Source: Parcubacteria group bacterium GW2011_GWA2_38_13b (lineage in GTDB: Bacteria; Patescibacteriota; Minisyncoccia; GWA2-38-13b). Taken from it: 51,524 bases of DNA. The stretch spans positions 2,073 to 53,596 of the forward strand of contig LBUF02000016.1 in assembly GCA_000992445.2 (NCBI GenBank), read 5' to 3'. Numbering within the stretch: the first letter of the stretch is position 1; every line of letters begins with the position of its first letter. The notes beneath the pieces were generated by a model that had not been told where the DNA came from, searched no databases, and saw only the letters and a program-made list of their open reading frames with translations. Shown piece by piece: positions 6,555-17,089 of the stretch. A program made the translations under genes and the position numbers.

Positions 6555-8087
6555 TTATTTATCCCTATATTTTTCCGTTGTCCAAAATCCCATATATTTC
6601 CCGAACATAAGGCGCGTTTGCGCTTCTATGGCCGGAAAAGCGCCGAAAATTATTATAGTTAAGGGCAGTAAAAACCACTGCAAAACCATTAAAACCCAAT
6701 TGCGCTTGGCGTAAATTTTCGGACGTGGCGGCAAAAGATTGATGCTGAAATAGGCCGAGGTGACGACGCCTATCATGGCAAAAATCATAATAATTCGCGT
6801 AATGCGCGGCAGATTATAAGAGAGAACCGTAGTTTTAAATTTATCGCCACCCAAAGTCAACGGCAGCCAACCCAAAAGAAAAATAATAAGGCCGTTCGTT
6901 GACCAGGACCAAAAGGCCTCAAATTGAGAAAATATCCAATAAATTTTCTTGCCGATGCCGATTTTCTTATTTTTCCAAAAACCGAACAGCATATACGGCA
7001 AATTTTCCGCTCCCCACGCCCAACGCCTCATTTGCTTATACTGATTAACCATACTTTTTAAAAAAGTCGGCGCCGCATTGGTATCCATGGAAACCGGAAA
7101 ATGAAGCGGTATTACTTCGTAATCGCCATCATAATAAAGGTAATTCTGCCAAAAAATCCGCGAGTCCTCAGACACGACATTGGTTTGCCAAAAACCGATG
7201 TCGTCCAACGCCTTGAAACTCATAGAATGCGAAGAAAATGTGATTTGCCGTTCCGGCCGTTCTTGCTGCATCATATGCCAAAAACTGGATGAAAACGAAA
7301 TAACCCTTGCCAATGCCGGCGCTTCCCATACATTATTTACAAACAGCGGGATCGGCTGGAAACTCGCCCGAGTCGGATTGGGATGCGTTAAATAATGATA
7401 CGCGAGACAAGCAAAATAGCCGAAACTCACCACCGTATCCGCGTCAAAAACGGAAACAATTATATTTTCGTAAGGAATGTTCAAATTATCAATTATCTTT
7501 TCTTTGGCTTTTTTCGCGGCCCAAGCTTCATTAGAACCCTTACCGGCTATTTCTCCAACGATATTTGCCGGATGGATTACCGCAATGAATTTAAAAAATT
7601 TTCCGCTGAATTCATCGGTAATTTGTCGCGCCAATTCTTTCCCCGCCTCGCCGCTTTTTTCTTCAATCGCCAAAACAACAATCATTTTATCCAAAGGATA
7701 ACCGCTTTGCGCCAATCCCTCAAAACACGGCCGGACAACTTCAATCGTTTCTTTATAGACCGGAATTATAACCAAATGACGCAAACCCTCCCAATTCTTT
7801 ATGCCTTTTAATTTCAGCATCCAATCAATCTTCAAATTGCCTTGCATCTTGTTATATCCGGAACGCAAGTGAATGGATAAATATACGGTTTTAAAAAACC
7901 AATAAATATCAAAAATTATGATGAAAATCGCGACTCCAACGGGCGTAAACCAAGAAAAAATAAAACAGGCGATAATCGTCGCCCAAGACAAAAATCCCGG
8001 CAAAATTTCAAACAAGCGGTATAACCGCCGTTCCCGCCAATCTTTCAATTCAGTCGCGCGCCCGATTTTTAAATAATATTTATTCAT
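6555..8087 (-). CDS. Membrane glycosyltransferase, family 2-like
   Basis: HLVIIPVYKETIEVV, VFDADT, QMRRWAWG and several TM segments. Confidence 0.75.
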   Translation of the reverse strand: MNKYYLKIGRATELKDWRERRLYRLFEILPGFLSWATIIACFIFSWFTPVGVAIFIIIFDIYWFFKTVYLSIHLRSGYNKMQGNLKIDWMLKLKGIKNWEGLRHLVIIPVYKETIEVVRPCFEGLAQSGYPLDKMIVVLAIEEKSGEAGKELARQITDEFSGKFFKFIAVIHPANIVGEIAGKGSNEAWAAKKAKEKIIDNLNIPYENIIVSVFDADTVVSFGYFACLAYHYLTHPNPTRASFQPIPLFVNNVWEAPALARVISFSSSFWHMMQQERPERQITFSSHSMSFKALDDIGFWQTNVVSEDSRIFWQNYLYYDGDYEVIPLHFPVSMDTNAAPTFLKSMVNQYKQMRRWAWGAENLPYMLFGFWKNKKIGIGKKIYWIFSQFEAFWSWSTNGLIIFLLGWLPLTLGGDKFKTTVLSYNLPRITRIIMIFAMIGVVTSAYFSINLLPPRPKIYAKRNWVLMVLQWFLLPLTIIIFGAFPAIEAQTRLMFGKYMGFWTTEKYRDK

Positions 8088-8259
8088 ATTTTCAGAATAT
8101 ACTATTTATAAAAAATAAAGAAGAACACCTCGTTAAAATACACAAAATTATAAATACAAAAAAAACAATGTCAATCTTTTCAAAAATTGTAATAATGCTA
8201 AACTATAACGAACTAAAAAATAAGTTTCTTGAAAATTTAAATACAGGAGGAAAGAATAC

Positions 8260-10314
8260 ATGTTAAAAGATAATGAAATGTTAAATCACCATATAATGCA
8301 AGTCTGCGAAGAAAAAAGGCGCTTTGAAAATGCCTTTCAGGGAATATTAAGAATGATTCTGGAAAAACCGGTAGAAAAAATCAATGATTGCGGCCGGACA
8401 AAACTTGACTATACTTTTTTCCGCCAAGGCGACAAACATATTATCGGACTATACGATGTGCTTAACGACCTGGTGCAGCATATTAAAAACGCGTTGGAAG
8501 GCGGAACCTCAAAGGCCATGGCTTTCGTGCTGGTCAGTGAACCGGGAACGGGAAAAACTTTCTTAGTCAACTATTTGGGAAATGAGTACAAAAAATTCTT
8601 GCGAAGAAAAGAAAATAACAAATATACGTTTCAATTCATTAATTTGGAAGAATTGGGAACATACGTAAAAATACCCTTTCTGGAATCGCAAACCTATGAA
8701 GACCCGATGATTCTCGCGATGAACTTTTTTGAAAATCGCGATGACAATATAAAATATTTGTGCGCTAATTTCGGTTTTTCGGATAAAAAAATTGAAGAAA
8801 TATACAAAAACTACCGACCATTGGGCGCGGATAGCGCTTATATCTGGGAAAACATAAGAAATTACACCGACGATGATCTAAAAAAAATGCTTGAATTTAT
8901 CAGAATTGTTCCCATATCCACCGCGTCAAACATTACGACGATCTGCGGAAGATACCAAGCGAAAGAAAAAACGACATCTTCGGCTATTGAGCTTATCGGA
9001 GAAGAAGACACGCAACGTTTATTGCGTATCACCGATATAAATAATCCCGCTCGCTTTAACTTAAGGCGCGGAGTATTGGCTCGTTCAGCCAACGGCGGCA
9101 TTCATTTCGCCGACGAATTATTCAAAAACAAAAAAGACCTGATTCAAGAGTACCTGGCCGTAATAGAGGAACACATAATACAAAACGGCGGGTACATATG
9201 GCCGATGGATACATTTATTATCGCGACGAGCAATAATGAAGAATTCAATAAGTTTAAAAACGAAGAAGGCGAAGGTCCGATTATCAGCAGATGCGAACTC
9301 TGCTATGTCCCGCACATAACAAATTACAAGCAACAAATGAAAGTGACGGAATATGCCATAGGAGAAACGGAACGAAAAACAATCGCGGGAAATAAATTAC
9401 ACAAAGATCCCAATTTAATTTACGCGACCTCTGTTCCGATCGCTCTATCGGCTCTTCCGCATTCGGAAAAATTAACAATCGTTGAAACAATGAAACTGGC
9501 GGCAAACGAAGTGGCGGGTGACAAAAGTTTTGAAGCGTTGGCGGAAATTATTGACAAACTAAGCGAAAATGTGGACATAACCAAACGTTTCGGCCAAAAA
9601 GGTTTAGGATTCCGCAACCTCGGAATAACAATAAAGCTTTTGATGGGGAGCTTTGAAACAAACGAAGGTGAATGTATGTTCGCGGGAGATGTCTTTAAAT
9701 GGATCAAAAGAGTTATTCTGGATTATATTGATGACGGCACGTATAGGGACAAATATCTCAAGGATCTGAATGAAGGCGAAAAACTTTACCACAAACGTAT
9801 CAGATCAGAGGTATATAATGCCTACCGTGACGATCCCGAAGCCATTAAAAAAGACGTTATGAACTATGTGCACATGATAACAGGGATTAATGCCGATCTT
9901 GGACCGGATAAAATGTGGAAATACAAAGATCCGCAAACCCACGCATGGAAAGCATTAAAAATAGATGAAAGATACATAAACACCATTGAAGAAATGCTGG
10001 GTCATAAATCCGCCGAACAAAAAGAATCTTTCAGAACAACTATCCGTAATATTCGCAACCAAAGAATTTATAGCGACCCAAATTATGATTTTATGGATAA
10101 CAATAATTTAGTGGAAGCCGTCACCGAAGTGCGAATAAATTCAGATGTTGCGGGCGCGGCCAGTTTAGTCGGCGCATTAGCCAATCGCACCAATGAAGAA
10201 AGCAATAAACTATATTTACGAATAATGGATACGTTGATAAATAAAATGAACCACTGTAAAACATGCGCTCCGAAAACAATTGAAGAATTCTTAAATCAAA
10301 AAAATCGAAGTTAA
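8260..10314 (+). CDS. prkA: PrkA-family serine protein kinase/AAA protein
   Basis: SEPGTGKTFLVNYLG Walker A; GGIHFADELFKNKKDLIQEYLAVIEEHIIQ; IIATSNNEEF; strong SD aggagg. Confidence 0.88.
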   Translation: MLKDNEMLNHHIMQVCEEKRRFENAFQGILRMILEKPVEKINDCGRTKLDYTFFRQGDKHIIGLYDVLNDLVQHIKNALEGGTSKAMAFVLVSEPGTGKTFLVNYLGNEYKKFLRRKENNKYTFQFINLEELGTYVKIPFLESQTYEDPMILAMNFFENRDDNIKYLCANFGFSDKKIEEIYKNYRPLGADSAYIWENIRNYTDDDLKKMLEFIRIVPISTASNITTICGRYQAKEKTTSSAIELIGEEDTQRLLRITDINNPARFNLRRGVLARSANGGIHFADELFKNKKDLIQEYLAVIEEHIIQNGGYIWPMDTFIIATSNNEEFNKFKNEEGEGPIISRCELCYVPHITNYKQQMKVTEYAIGETERKTIAGNKLHKDPNLIYATSVPIALSALPHSEKLTIVETMKLAANEVAGDKSFEALAEIIDKLSENVDITKRFGQKGLGFRNLGITIKLLMGSFETNEGECMFAGDVFKWIKRVILDYIDDGTYRDKYLKDLNEGEKLYHKRIRSEVYNAYRDDPEAIKKDVMNYVHMITGINADLGPDKMWKYKDPQTHAWKALKIDERYINTIEEMLGHKSAEQKESFRTTIRNIRNQRIYSDPNYDFMDNNNLVEAVTEVRINSDVAGAASLVGALANRTNEESNKLYLRIMDTLINKMNHCKTCAPKTIEEFLNQKNRS

Positions 10315-10319
10315 TCTGT

Positions 10320-10344
10320 AAGGCGAGACGCAAAATCTCGCCTT
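10320..10344 (+). terminator. Intercistronic terminator-like hairpin
   Basis: AAGGCGAGA-cgcaaaa-TCTCGCCTT followed by ATTTTA. Confidence 0.7.
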
Positions 10345-10373
10345 ATTTTAACGGCAAAAAGGAGGAAAAAATA

Positions 10374-11690
10374 ATGGATGAAAAGAAAATAACCAAATCC
10401 GATAAATTAGGAAATATTAGGTATTGTCAAAATAAATTCCCCGATTTATCGCAAAAAAACCGCAATAATCTCTATGGGTACAACGATTTTCTTCTATTGC
10501 AGAATATTTCCGTGCTTCTATCGGGTAATCCAACATTATCCCTGGCAACGCTTGAAGAACTTTTAGAACGCGATAAACAACGAGAGAAAGACGGATTCCC
10601 TAAAAAAATTAAGATAGCAAGAATACCGGCCGGTCAAGGAAAATTCGTAATTATTCCTTCCACGGAAGAATCAAAATTATTCCATGATGATTTTAATCCG
10701 GCTAACGACCAAAGAGAAAGAACCGGCGGACAAGGAAAGGGAAAAGAAGGCGACATTATCGCCGAACAACCACTTGAAGACCAGCAGGGAGAAGGCGATG
10801 AAGAAAACGCCGGAGGAGGAGAAGGAGAGGATCATGGAGTAAGCGCGGACGCTTACGAATACGGCAAAAAACTGGTTGAAGAATTTCACCTCCCCAATCT
10901 CGCAGACAAAGGGAAAAAAGTCGCCGTAAATAAATATATTTACGAATTATCCGATAAACATAAGGGCTCGGGACTGATTCTTGATAAAAAAGCCACCCTT
11001 CTGCAAATCATAAAAACCAATTTGGCGCTCGGCATCATAGAAGATCCAACCGATATTGATCCGACTAAACTTATAATTTCTCCGCAGGACTCAATTTACA
11101 GGGTTCTGTCCAAAGAACAGCAACGCGAATCGCAAGCCATAGTTTTCTTCAGTCGCGATTATTCAGGATCAATGGAGGGAACACCGACGAAAGTCATTGT
11201 AACGCAACATCTTATGCTTTACAGCTGGCTTATGTTTCAATACGAAAAACGGGTAAGCACCAGATTTGTTCTGCATGATACGGAAGCGAAAACGGTTCCC
11301 GACTTTGATACTTACTATAAATCAAATATCAAAGGTGGAACCCAAATATCAACCGCTTTCAACCTTATCAATAAAATTGTGGCGGAAGAAAATCTTGCCC
11401 GTGATTACAACATCTATATATTTTACGGCACCGACGGAGACAATGATTTGAACGACAATGAATATCTCATCAAGGAGATGAAAGCGGCTTTAACATTTTC
11501 GCGGCGAATCGGAATAACCGTAGCCCGCAATGAATGGGACTATCCCAAACAGAAAACAACCGCCGAAGAACACCTTGAAAAATCCAATCTCTTAAATAAC
11601 GTAAAATTGCTCAGAATGTTCGCTTTGGGCGCCGAAGATTACAATGAAAAAACGCATATTAAGGCAATCAACCATCTTGTTTCAGAATGA
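10374..11690 (+). CDS. DUF444 / YeaH-YhbH family protein with vWA-like motif
   Basis: FSRDYSGSMEG, GGTQISTAF; acidic Gly/Glu-rich linker; position next to PrkA and SpoVR. Confidence 0.85.
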   Translation: MDEKKITKSDKLGNIRYCQNKFPDLSQKNRNNLYGYNDFLLLQNISVLLSGNPTLSLATLEELLERDKQREKDGFPKKIKIARIPAGQGKFVIIPSTEESKLFHDDFNPANDQRERTGGQGKGKEGDIIAEQPLEDQQGEGDEENAGGGEGEDHGVSADAYEYGKKLVEEFHLPNLADKGKKVAVNKYIYELSDKHKGSGLILDKKATLLQIIKTNLALGIIEDPTDIDPTKLIISPQDSIYRVLSKEQQRESQAIVFFSRDYSGSMEGTPTKVIVTQHLMLYSWLMFQYEKRVSTRFVLHDTEAKTVPDFDTYYKSNIKGGTQISTAFNLINKIVAEENLARDYNIYIFYGTDGDNDLNDNEYLIKEMKAALTFSRRIGITVARNEWDYPKQKTTAEEHLEKSNLLNNVKLLRMFALGAEDYNEKTHIKAINHLVSE

Positions 11691-11702
11691 GGAGATTTTT
11701 TC

Positions 11703-13352
11703 ATGCATATAATCAGCCAGCATACTAAAAAAATTATGGAAGAATGCAAAATTAAAGCCCGAGAAGCGGGATTGAAATTTGACGATGGGACGCTTGAATA
11801 TATTGTAACGAACAACGATCTGGTAGAATTACAACCAAAATTTATGATACCGACGATGTATGATTACTGGGTTCATGATGTGGGAATAATGAAGGGTAGC
11901 CGCATATACGAAGTTTACCCCAATAATCCCTATGAAACGGTGATAAATACAAGACCGGCTATTTCTTTTTACAACGATAATAATCCCGACTGGATGAATA
12001 TGTTTATTTTTTATCATGTTTTAGCCCATATTGATTTCCTTCAAAATAATGTATTCTTTCAAAAAACATGGGACTATGATTTTTGCGGTCGCGCCATATC
12101 TGATAAAAGATCGATAATCAAATTGAGAGAGGATCTGGGAGAAAAAAAACGATGGGTTGATTATGCCATAGAATTCTCCAGATCGATTGACAATACAACA
12201 AACTACTATCAAGACTTAAATAATGTCACTAATTCTTCAAATTCTTTTGCGCAGCGTTTTAATTTTTATTTTGATATTTTTCTAGATAAATTCGCCAAAG
12301 AAAAATCAACGGAATATCTTAATGAAATTGAACGTTATAATAAATTATCGGCTGAATTTGGAGAAAACAAAGCTGAAAATATATTTCTTGAAACAATAGA
12401 AAATAAATACAAGAGTTTCAATGAAAATTTTAAAAACTTTTCCAAAGAAAAAACGAAACAAAACCTTGATATTATGCAATACATAGCGAAATATTCGGAG
12501 TCTTTGAACAAACCGGCAAATCAATGGATGAAACAAATTATTGAAATAATAAGACATACCTCGCTTTTTTTCGCTCCGCAAATAAAAACAAAGATGTCAA
12601 ATGAAGGATGGGCAAGTTATTGGCACGAAAAATTATTTCTAAATGACAGGGGAATACGCGGGCATGAAATTGACTTCGCTTCAACTAACGCCAGAATAAC
12701 TGCTATGAGGAGGGTGGGATTAAACCCCTACGGGCTTGGCAAAAAATTACTGGAATTCGCCGAAGACCTGGCAAGCAAAGGAAAGCTAAACTACGAATTC
12801 CAAAAAATGAAAAATGCGATCGAAAGAGAAGATTACGATAAAAAAACAAATGACGGTCAAAAATTTATTTTTTATTTACGAAAGTATTTTGATGACTTTC
12901 AGTTACTGAAATTTTGGGACGCCGGTAATTTCCAAGACTTCGTAACAAAAAACAAGCTATTTGTCACGGGAAAAAAACTCAATTTGAAAAAACAAGTATG
13001 GGAATACTATGTTAAAAGCCGAAAGGGCGAAGATTACCGGCAAATGGTTATTGATTCCTTATATCATCCGCCTTATGTTGTTGTCGGCGAAAAAACCAAA
13101 GAAAATGAACTGTATCTGGACCATAAATTTGAAGGCAAACAACTTGTCGCGAAATACATCCCCGATGTTATGCGCGGAATAAATTATTTTTGGGGCGGAC
13201 CGGTCAAATTGGAAACCACGATATTTGATATACACAAGGACGAACTTATAAATATGTATGTAAATCCGGATTATAAACCGAAATACAAAGAACAGAGGGT
13301 TTTGTACGAGCTGGACGACTACAAAAAAAATCCCAATGTAAAAAATTTATGA
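11703..13352 (+). CDS. SpoVR/YcgB family protein
   Basis: FIFYHVLAHIDFLQNN, NEGWASYWHEKL, NPYGLGKKLLEF. Confidence 0.88.
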   Translation: MHIISQHTKKIMEECKIKAREAGLKFDDGTLEYIVTNNDLVELQPKFMIPTMYDYWVHDVGIMKGSRIYEVYPNNPYETVINTRPAISFYNDNNPDWMNMFIFYHVLAHIDFLQNNVFFQKTWDYDFCGRAISDKRSIIKLREDLGEKKRWVDYAIEFSRSIDNTTNYYQDLNNVTNSSNSFAQRFNFYFDIFLDKFAKEKSTEYLNEIERYNKLSAEFGENKAENIFLETIENKYKSFNENFKNFSKEKTKQNLDIMQYIAKYSESLNKPANQWMKQIIEIIRHTSLFFAPQIKTKMSNEGWASYWHEKLFLNDRGIRGHEIDFASTNARITAMRRVGLNPYGLGKKLLEFAEDLASKGKLNYEFQKMKNAIEREDYDKKTNDGQKFIFYLRKYFDDFQLLKFWDAGNFQDFVTKNKLFVTGKKLNLKKQVWEYYVKSRKGEDYRQMVIDSLYHPPYVVVGEKTKENELYLDHKFEGKQLVAKYIPDVMRGINYFWGGPVKLETTIFDIHKDELINMYVNPDYKPKYKEQRVLYELDDYKKNPNVKNL

Positions 13353-13360
13353 AAATACCG

Positions 13361-13400
13361 GCGCGGCTGTTAGTTATTTGTGAATAATTAACAGCCGCGC
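13361..13400 (+). other. Intercistronic hairpin
   Basis: GCGCGGCTGTTA ... TAACAGCCGCGC perfect 12-bp stem, no T-tract. Confidence 0.8.
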
Positions 13401-13427
13401 AACATTAAAACTACACGGAAAAAGGAG

Positions 13428-15698
13428 ATGAGAATGTCCAAACACATAAAAAAAGCGCTGGATGCTTTTCTTGATAACATGGTAAAACAGAAAAAAACAA
13501 TCCTGACCTTTGATGAATACTTGGCAATGGCAACGGAAAACCCCCGACACATATTCCGCAATCACTTCCGCTTCTTTCACGATGTAATAAAAGAAAACAT
13601 TTTGCCCGATGAAGATGAAGATAAAAACGATCCGGAAAGAATAGGATTCTTGAGGTATGACAGCAGCAAGCTTTTTGAAGTCGACTTTGACCGCCCATTT
13701 TTTTCCGACACCCTGCTCAACAATAAACTAGTTAAAGCGGCTGAAACTATGTATAACAGCGCCCAGCAAAATAAAATATACATTATTTCCGGTCCGCCCG
13801 GTTCGGGGAAAAGCGCTTGCATTAACAATCTTTTGCAAAAATTGGAAGAAGAAGCAAATTCAAAAAATAAACAAAGATTTGAAATATTATGGAAAATAGA
13901 TAAACGGCGTTTAGGAAAATGCGTGGATAAAAATAATGTCATTGCGTGCAAAATGCAAGAATCTTCCAATACGGATCCGGAAGACAATATAATAGAAATC
14001 CCCTGCCCCAACCACGATTTGCCAATTTTGATCATTCCAAAACAATACCGCGTCAAATATTTAAAAACGCTCTTTGAAAATAACAAAGAATTCTTAACTG
14101 AACTCGGCAAAAAAAATTATGAATGGCTGTTTAATGACCGGTGCTGCACTATATGCGAATCCATATTTTGGAATTTGTTCGATATGCTGGGTCTTGAAGC
14201 AACATTGCAAATGCTCTACGCGCAATACTATGAATTCAATCGACGTTTAGGCAAGGGGATAACCGTTTTTAACCCCGATGATACTGAACCGAAAAATCCG
14301 ATAATATCCGATGCCACAATTCAAGCAGAGCTTGATAAATTATTCAAAGGCGACTACAAAGTCCACTACGCCTATTCAAAATACGCAATGGTTAATTACG
14401 GTTTTTATATTTTAATGGATATTAAGAAGAAAAATGAAAATCGACTAGAAGAACTTCATAATATACTTAGCGAAGGCATACATAAAATCGGATTTGTGGA
14501 AGAAAAAGTCAATTCTATTTTTATCGCCGTAATGAATCCCGAAGATTTGCCTGCAAATAAAGGTAACGCGAAAGAAAGCATTCTTTCCGGAAAATCATTC
14601 CAAGACAGACAAGAATTTATCAAAATACCCTATATTCTTGATCCGGAAAAAGAAATAAGCACTTATCGCGCCACTAATGAATGCGATTTTGGCAAATATT
14701 TTTTGCCACGGGTGCTTTTAAATTTTGCCAAGATTGTAATTTCCACCCGTATGCAAAAAGAAATAAAAAGCCTGAACGAATGGATCGGAAATACCAGAAA
14801 ATACTTAAAGTACTGCGATAAAGATTTAATGCTGTTAAGAATGGATCTTTATAAAGCTACCATACCAAAATGGCTTCTCGAAGAAGACAAGAAAAAATTC
14901 AATGCTTCAACCAGACGAAAAATTATTTCGGAAGCTATGGAAGCCGAAGGAAGCGAAGGATGTTCGGGACGCGATTCTGTCCGTCTTTTCTATAAATTTT
15001 ATTCGCTTCATAAAGAACCCGAGAAACTCATTGATATGTCTATGCTGATAGCTTTTTTCAAAGGAAAACATGAAGAATTAGCAAAAACGCCAATTCCGGA
15101 CGGATTCCTTGATTCATTGGTCAAGATGTACAATTATTCAGTTTTGCAGGAAATAAAAGAATCGTTATTTTATTATAACGAATGGCAAATATCAAGAGAT
15201 GTGCAAAACTATTTATTCGCTATCTTTGAAGACGAAGGCGCGGAAAAAATATGCTCGTACACCGGCGATAAATTGAAAATAACGGATGACTTGCTTGCTG
15301 AAATGGAAAATAAAATAATCGGTAAAAACATTGCGCACGAACAACATAATAATTTTAGAAAAAATACCGCGAAACGGCTTTCAATAGTTTTAGCTGAAGA
15401 AATTGTCGGACAAAAAGATAAAAAGATAACGGATACCGCATTATACAAAGAATTGCAAGATTCATATTTCAACGCCTTAAAAGAAAAAGTTCTTGAACCG
15501 TTCTGGGATAACAAAAGCTTTAGAATGGCAATTAAAGATTATGGGAAAAAGGATTTCAATACTTACGATGAACGGATAAAAACAAATGTAAACTATTTAA
15601 TGAAAAACTTGCAAAAAAAATTCAATTACTCGGAAAATGGCGCGCAAGAAATATGCATTTACGCCATTGATGAAAATATAATAGAACAATTCTCCTGA
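13428..15698 (+). CDS. Second, divergent PrkA-like AAA/serine kinase protein
   Basis: ISGPPGSGKSACINNLLQKLEEE Walker A; FIAVMNPEDLP; long helical C-terminus; adjacent to the PrkA cluster. Confidence 0.75.
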   Translation: MRMSKHIKKALDAFLDNMVKQKKTILTFDEYLAMATENPRHIFRNHFRFFHDVIKENILPDEDEDKNDPERIGFLRYDSSKLFEVDFDRPFFSDTLLNNKLVKAAETMYNSAQQNKIYIISGPPGSGKSACINNLLQKLEEEANSKNKQRFEILWKIDKRRLGKCVDKNNVIACKMQESSNTDPEDNIIEIPCPNHDLPILIIPKQYRVKYLKTLFENNKEFLTELGKKNYEWLFNDRCCTICESIFWNLFDMLGLEATLQMLYAQYYEFNRRLGKGITVFNPDDTEPKNPIISDATIQAELDKLFKGDYKVHYAYSKYAMVNYGFYILMDIKKKNENRLEELHNILSEGIHKIGFVEEKVNSIFIAVMNPEDLPANKGNAKESILSGKSFQDRQEFIKIPYILDPEKEISTYRATNECDFGKYFLPRVLLNFAKIVISTRMQKEIKSLNEWIGNTRKYLKYCDKDLMLLRMDLYKATIPKWLLEEDKKKFNASTRRKIISEAMEAEGSEGCSGRDSVRLFYKFYSLHKEPEKLIDMSMLIAFFKGKHEELAKTPIPDGFLDSLVKMYNYSVLQEIKESLFYYNEWQISRDVQNYLFAIFEDEGAEKICSYTGDKLKITDDLLAEMENKIIGKNIAHEQHNNFRKNTAKRLSIVLAEEIVGQKDKKITDTALYKELQDSYFNALKEKVLEPFWDNKSFRMAIKDYGKKDFNTYDERIKTNVNYLMKNLQKKFNYSENGAQEICIYAIDENIIEQFS

Positions 15699-15702
15699 AA
15701 AT

Positions 15703-15735
15703 AAGCGCGGAATAATTCCGCGCTTTTATTATTTT
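15703..15735 (+). terminator. Rho-independent terminator
   Basis: AAGCGCGGAAT-a-ATTCCGCGCTTTTATTATTTT. Confidence 0.8.
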
Positions 15736-15813
15736 ATTGTTGTTTGATATTGCAAAAATTAAAAATTTAAGGTAATATATTCAATATAAATACACTGTTA
15801 AATATCAATCATT

Positions 15814-16074
15814 ATGCCCATCAAACAATCAGCAAAAAAAGCATTGCGTCAAAATAAAAAAAATCGCCAGCATAATATCTGGCTAAAAGAACGGTATAAA
15901 AAAGTCCGAAAGGAAATTCAAAAATTAATGACGCAGAATAAAACAAAGGAAGCCAAAACTTTGCTTTCGCAATTCTATAAATTCGTTGACAAAGCGGCCA
16001 AAAAAGGAGTCCTCAAAAAAAATACCGCGGCAAGAAAAAAATCTGGCGCGGCGAGAATGGTAGGAAAGATGTAA
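15814..16074 (+). CDS. rpsT: 30S ribosomal protein S20
   Basis: MPIKQSAKKALRQNKKNRQHN...KNTAARKKSGAARMV. Confidence 0.95.
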   Translation: MPIKQSAKKALRQNKKNRQHNIWLKERYKKVRKEIQKLMTQNKTKEAKTLLSQFYKFVDKAAKKGVLKKNTAARKKSGAARMVGKM

Positions 16075-16087
16075 CTATTCTACTTGT

Positions 16088-17089
16088 TTATTTAGTTATG
16101 TCCATAACCAACAAATCCAGCGCGGTATCCGGTTTTACTTTTCCCGTCTTAATACACAAATCTGCCTGAAGCATCATCCGGTAGATTTTTTTTAATTCCG
16201 GCAAAGAAAATGATTTTGCCTGATCAAAAGATTTTTTTAAAACATAAGGATGCATCTTCAGTTTTTTAGCGATATCTTGCTCGTTTTCGCCCCGATCCGC
16301 CAAGTCTTTCATCTGAATGATATTTCTGAATTGGTAAACAAACATATTCAAAATATAAAGCTCCTCCTCGCCTTTTTCCAAATGCTTCCTTAATAATTTC
16401 ATAGTCGTTATCCGATCTTTCCGCGCCAAACTGTCAACCATCAAAAAAATATCAACATTTACTTTTGGTTTTACCAAGCTTTCCACGTCCGTTTCTCCGA
16501 TAATATTATTTCCGCAATTCAAAACAAAAGCGCTCAACTTTAATAATTCCTGCTTCATTTGCCATAAATCATTTCCAATAAAATCTATCAGCTTTGACAA
16601 TGCTCTTTCGTTAATTTCCATCCCTTCCTTTTTCAACCAGCCATTTACCCATTTTTTCAATTGTAAAAAGTTAAAATATATGAACTCCTGACATTTCGCG
16701 TTTTTCGTTAAAAAATCCTGAAGATCGCTTTTGTTTTTTGATTTTTTATCTTGCCGGCCGACCGACAGACAAGACTTGCCCGCGCCCGCATCTCCCTTGA
16801 TAACTACAACAACATCCTTGTCATCAATAATTTTTTTATCTATAAAGTAGCCCGATAATTCTTTTTCCACTGAACCAACTCCGAAAACATAACTCAAAAC
16901 AATTAATTTTTTTTCAGAAAACATTGAAACGACTTCCGTGACCGCGCGCAAATCGGAAATATCTTTTTCCGACATATCAATCTCGACCAAATTCAAACCG
17001 CTGGAATATTTCTTTTTATATTCCGCAACAATCTCTTCCGTTTTTTCCTGAATTCGATATGTATCCGGACCGTAAAGAAAAATTAACAT
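16088..17089 (-). CDS. holA: DNA polymerase III delta subunit
   Basis: [16 protein letters not shown]...[13 protein letters not shown]...[15 protein letters not shown]. Confidence 0.88.
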   Translation of the reverse strand: MLIFLYGPDTYRIQEKTEEIVAEYKKKYSSGLNLVEIDMSEKDISDLRAVTEVVSMFSEKKLIVLSYVFGVGSVEKELSGYFIDKKIIDDKDVVVVIKGDAGAGKSCLSVGRQDKKSKNKSDLQDFLTKNAKCQEFIYFNFLQLKKWVNGWLKKEGMEINERALSKLIDFIGNDLWQMKQELLKLSAFVLNCGNNIIGETDVESLVKPKVNVDIFLMVDSLARKDRITTMKLLRKHLEKGEEELYILNMFVYQFRNIIQMKDLADRGENEQDIAKKLKMHPYVLKKSFDQAKSFSLPELKKIYRMMLQADLCIKTGKVKPDTALDLLVMDITK

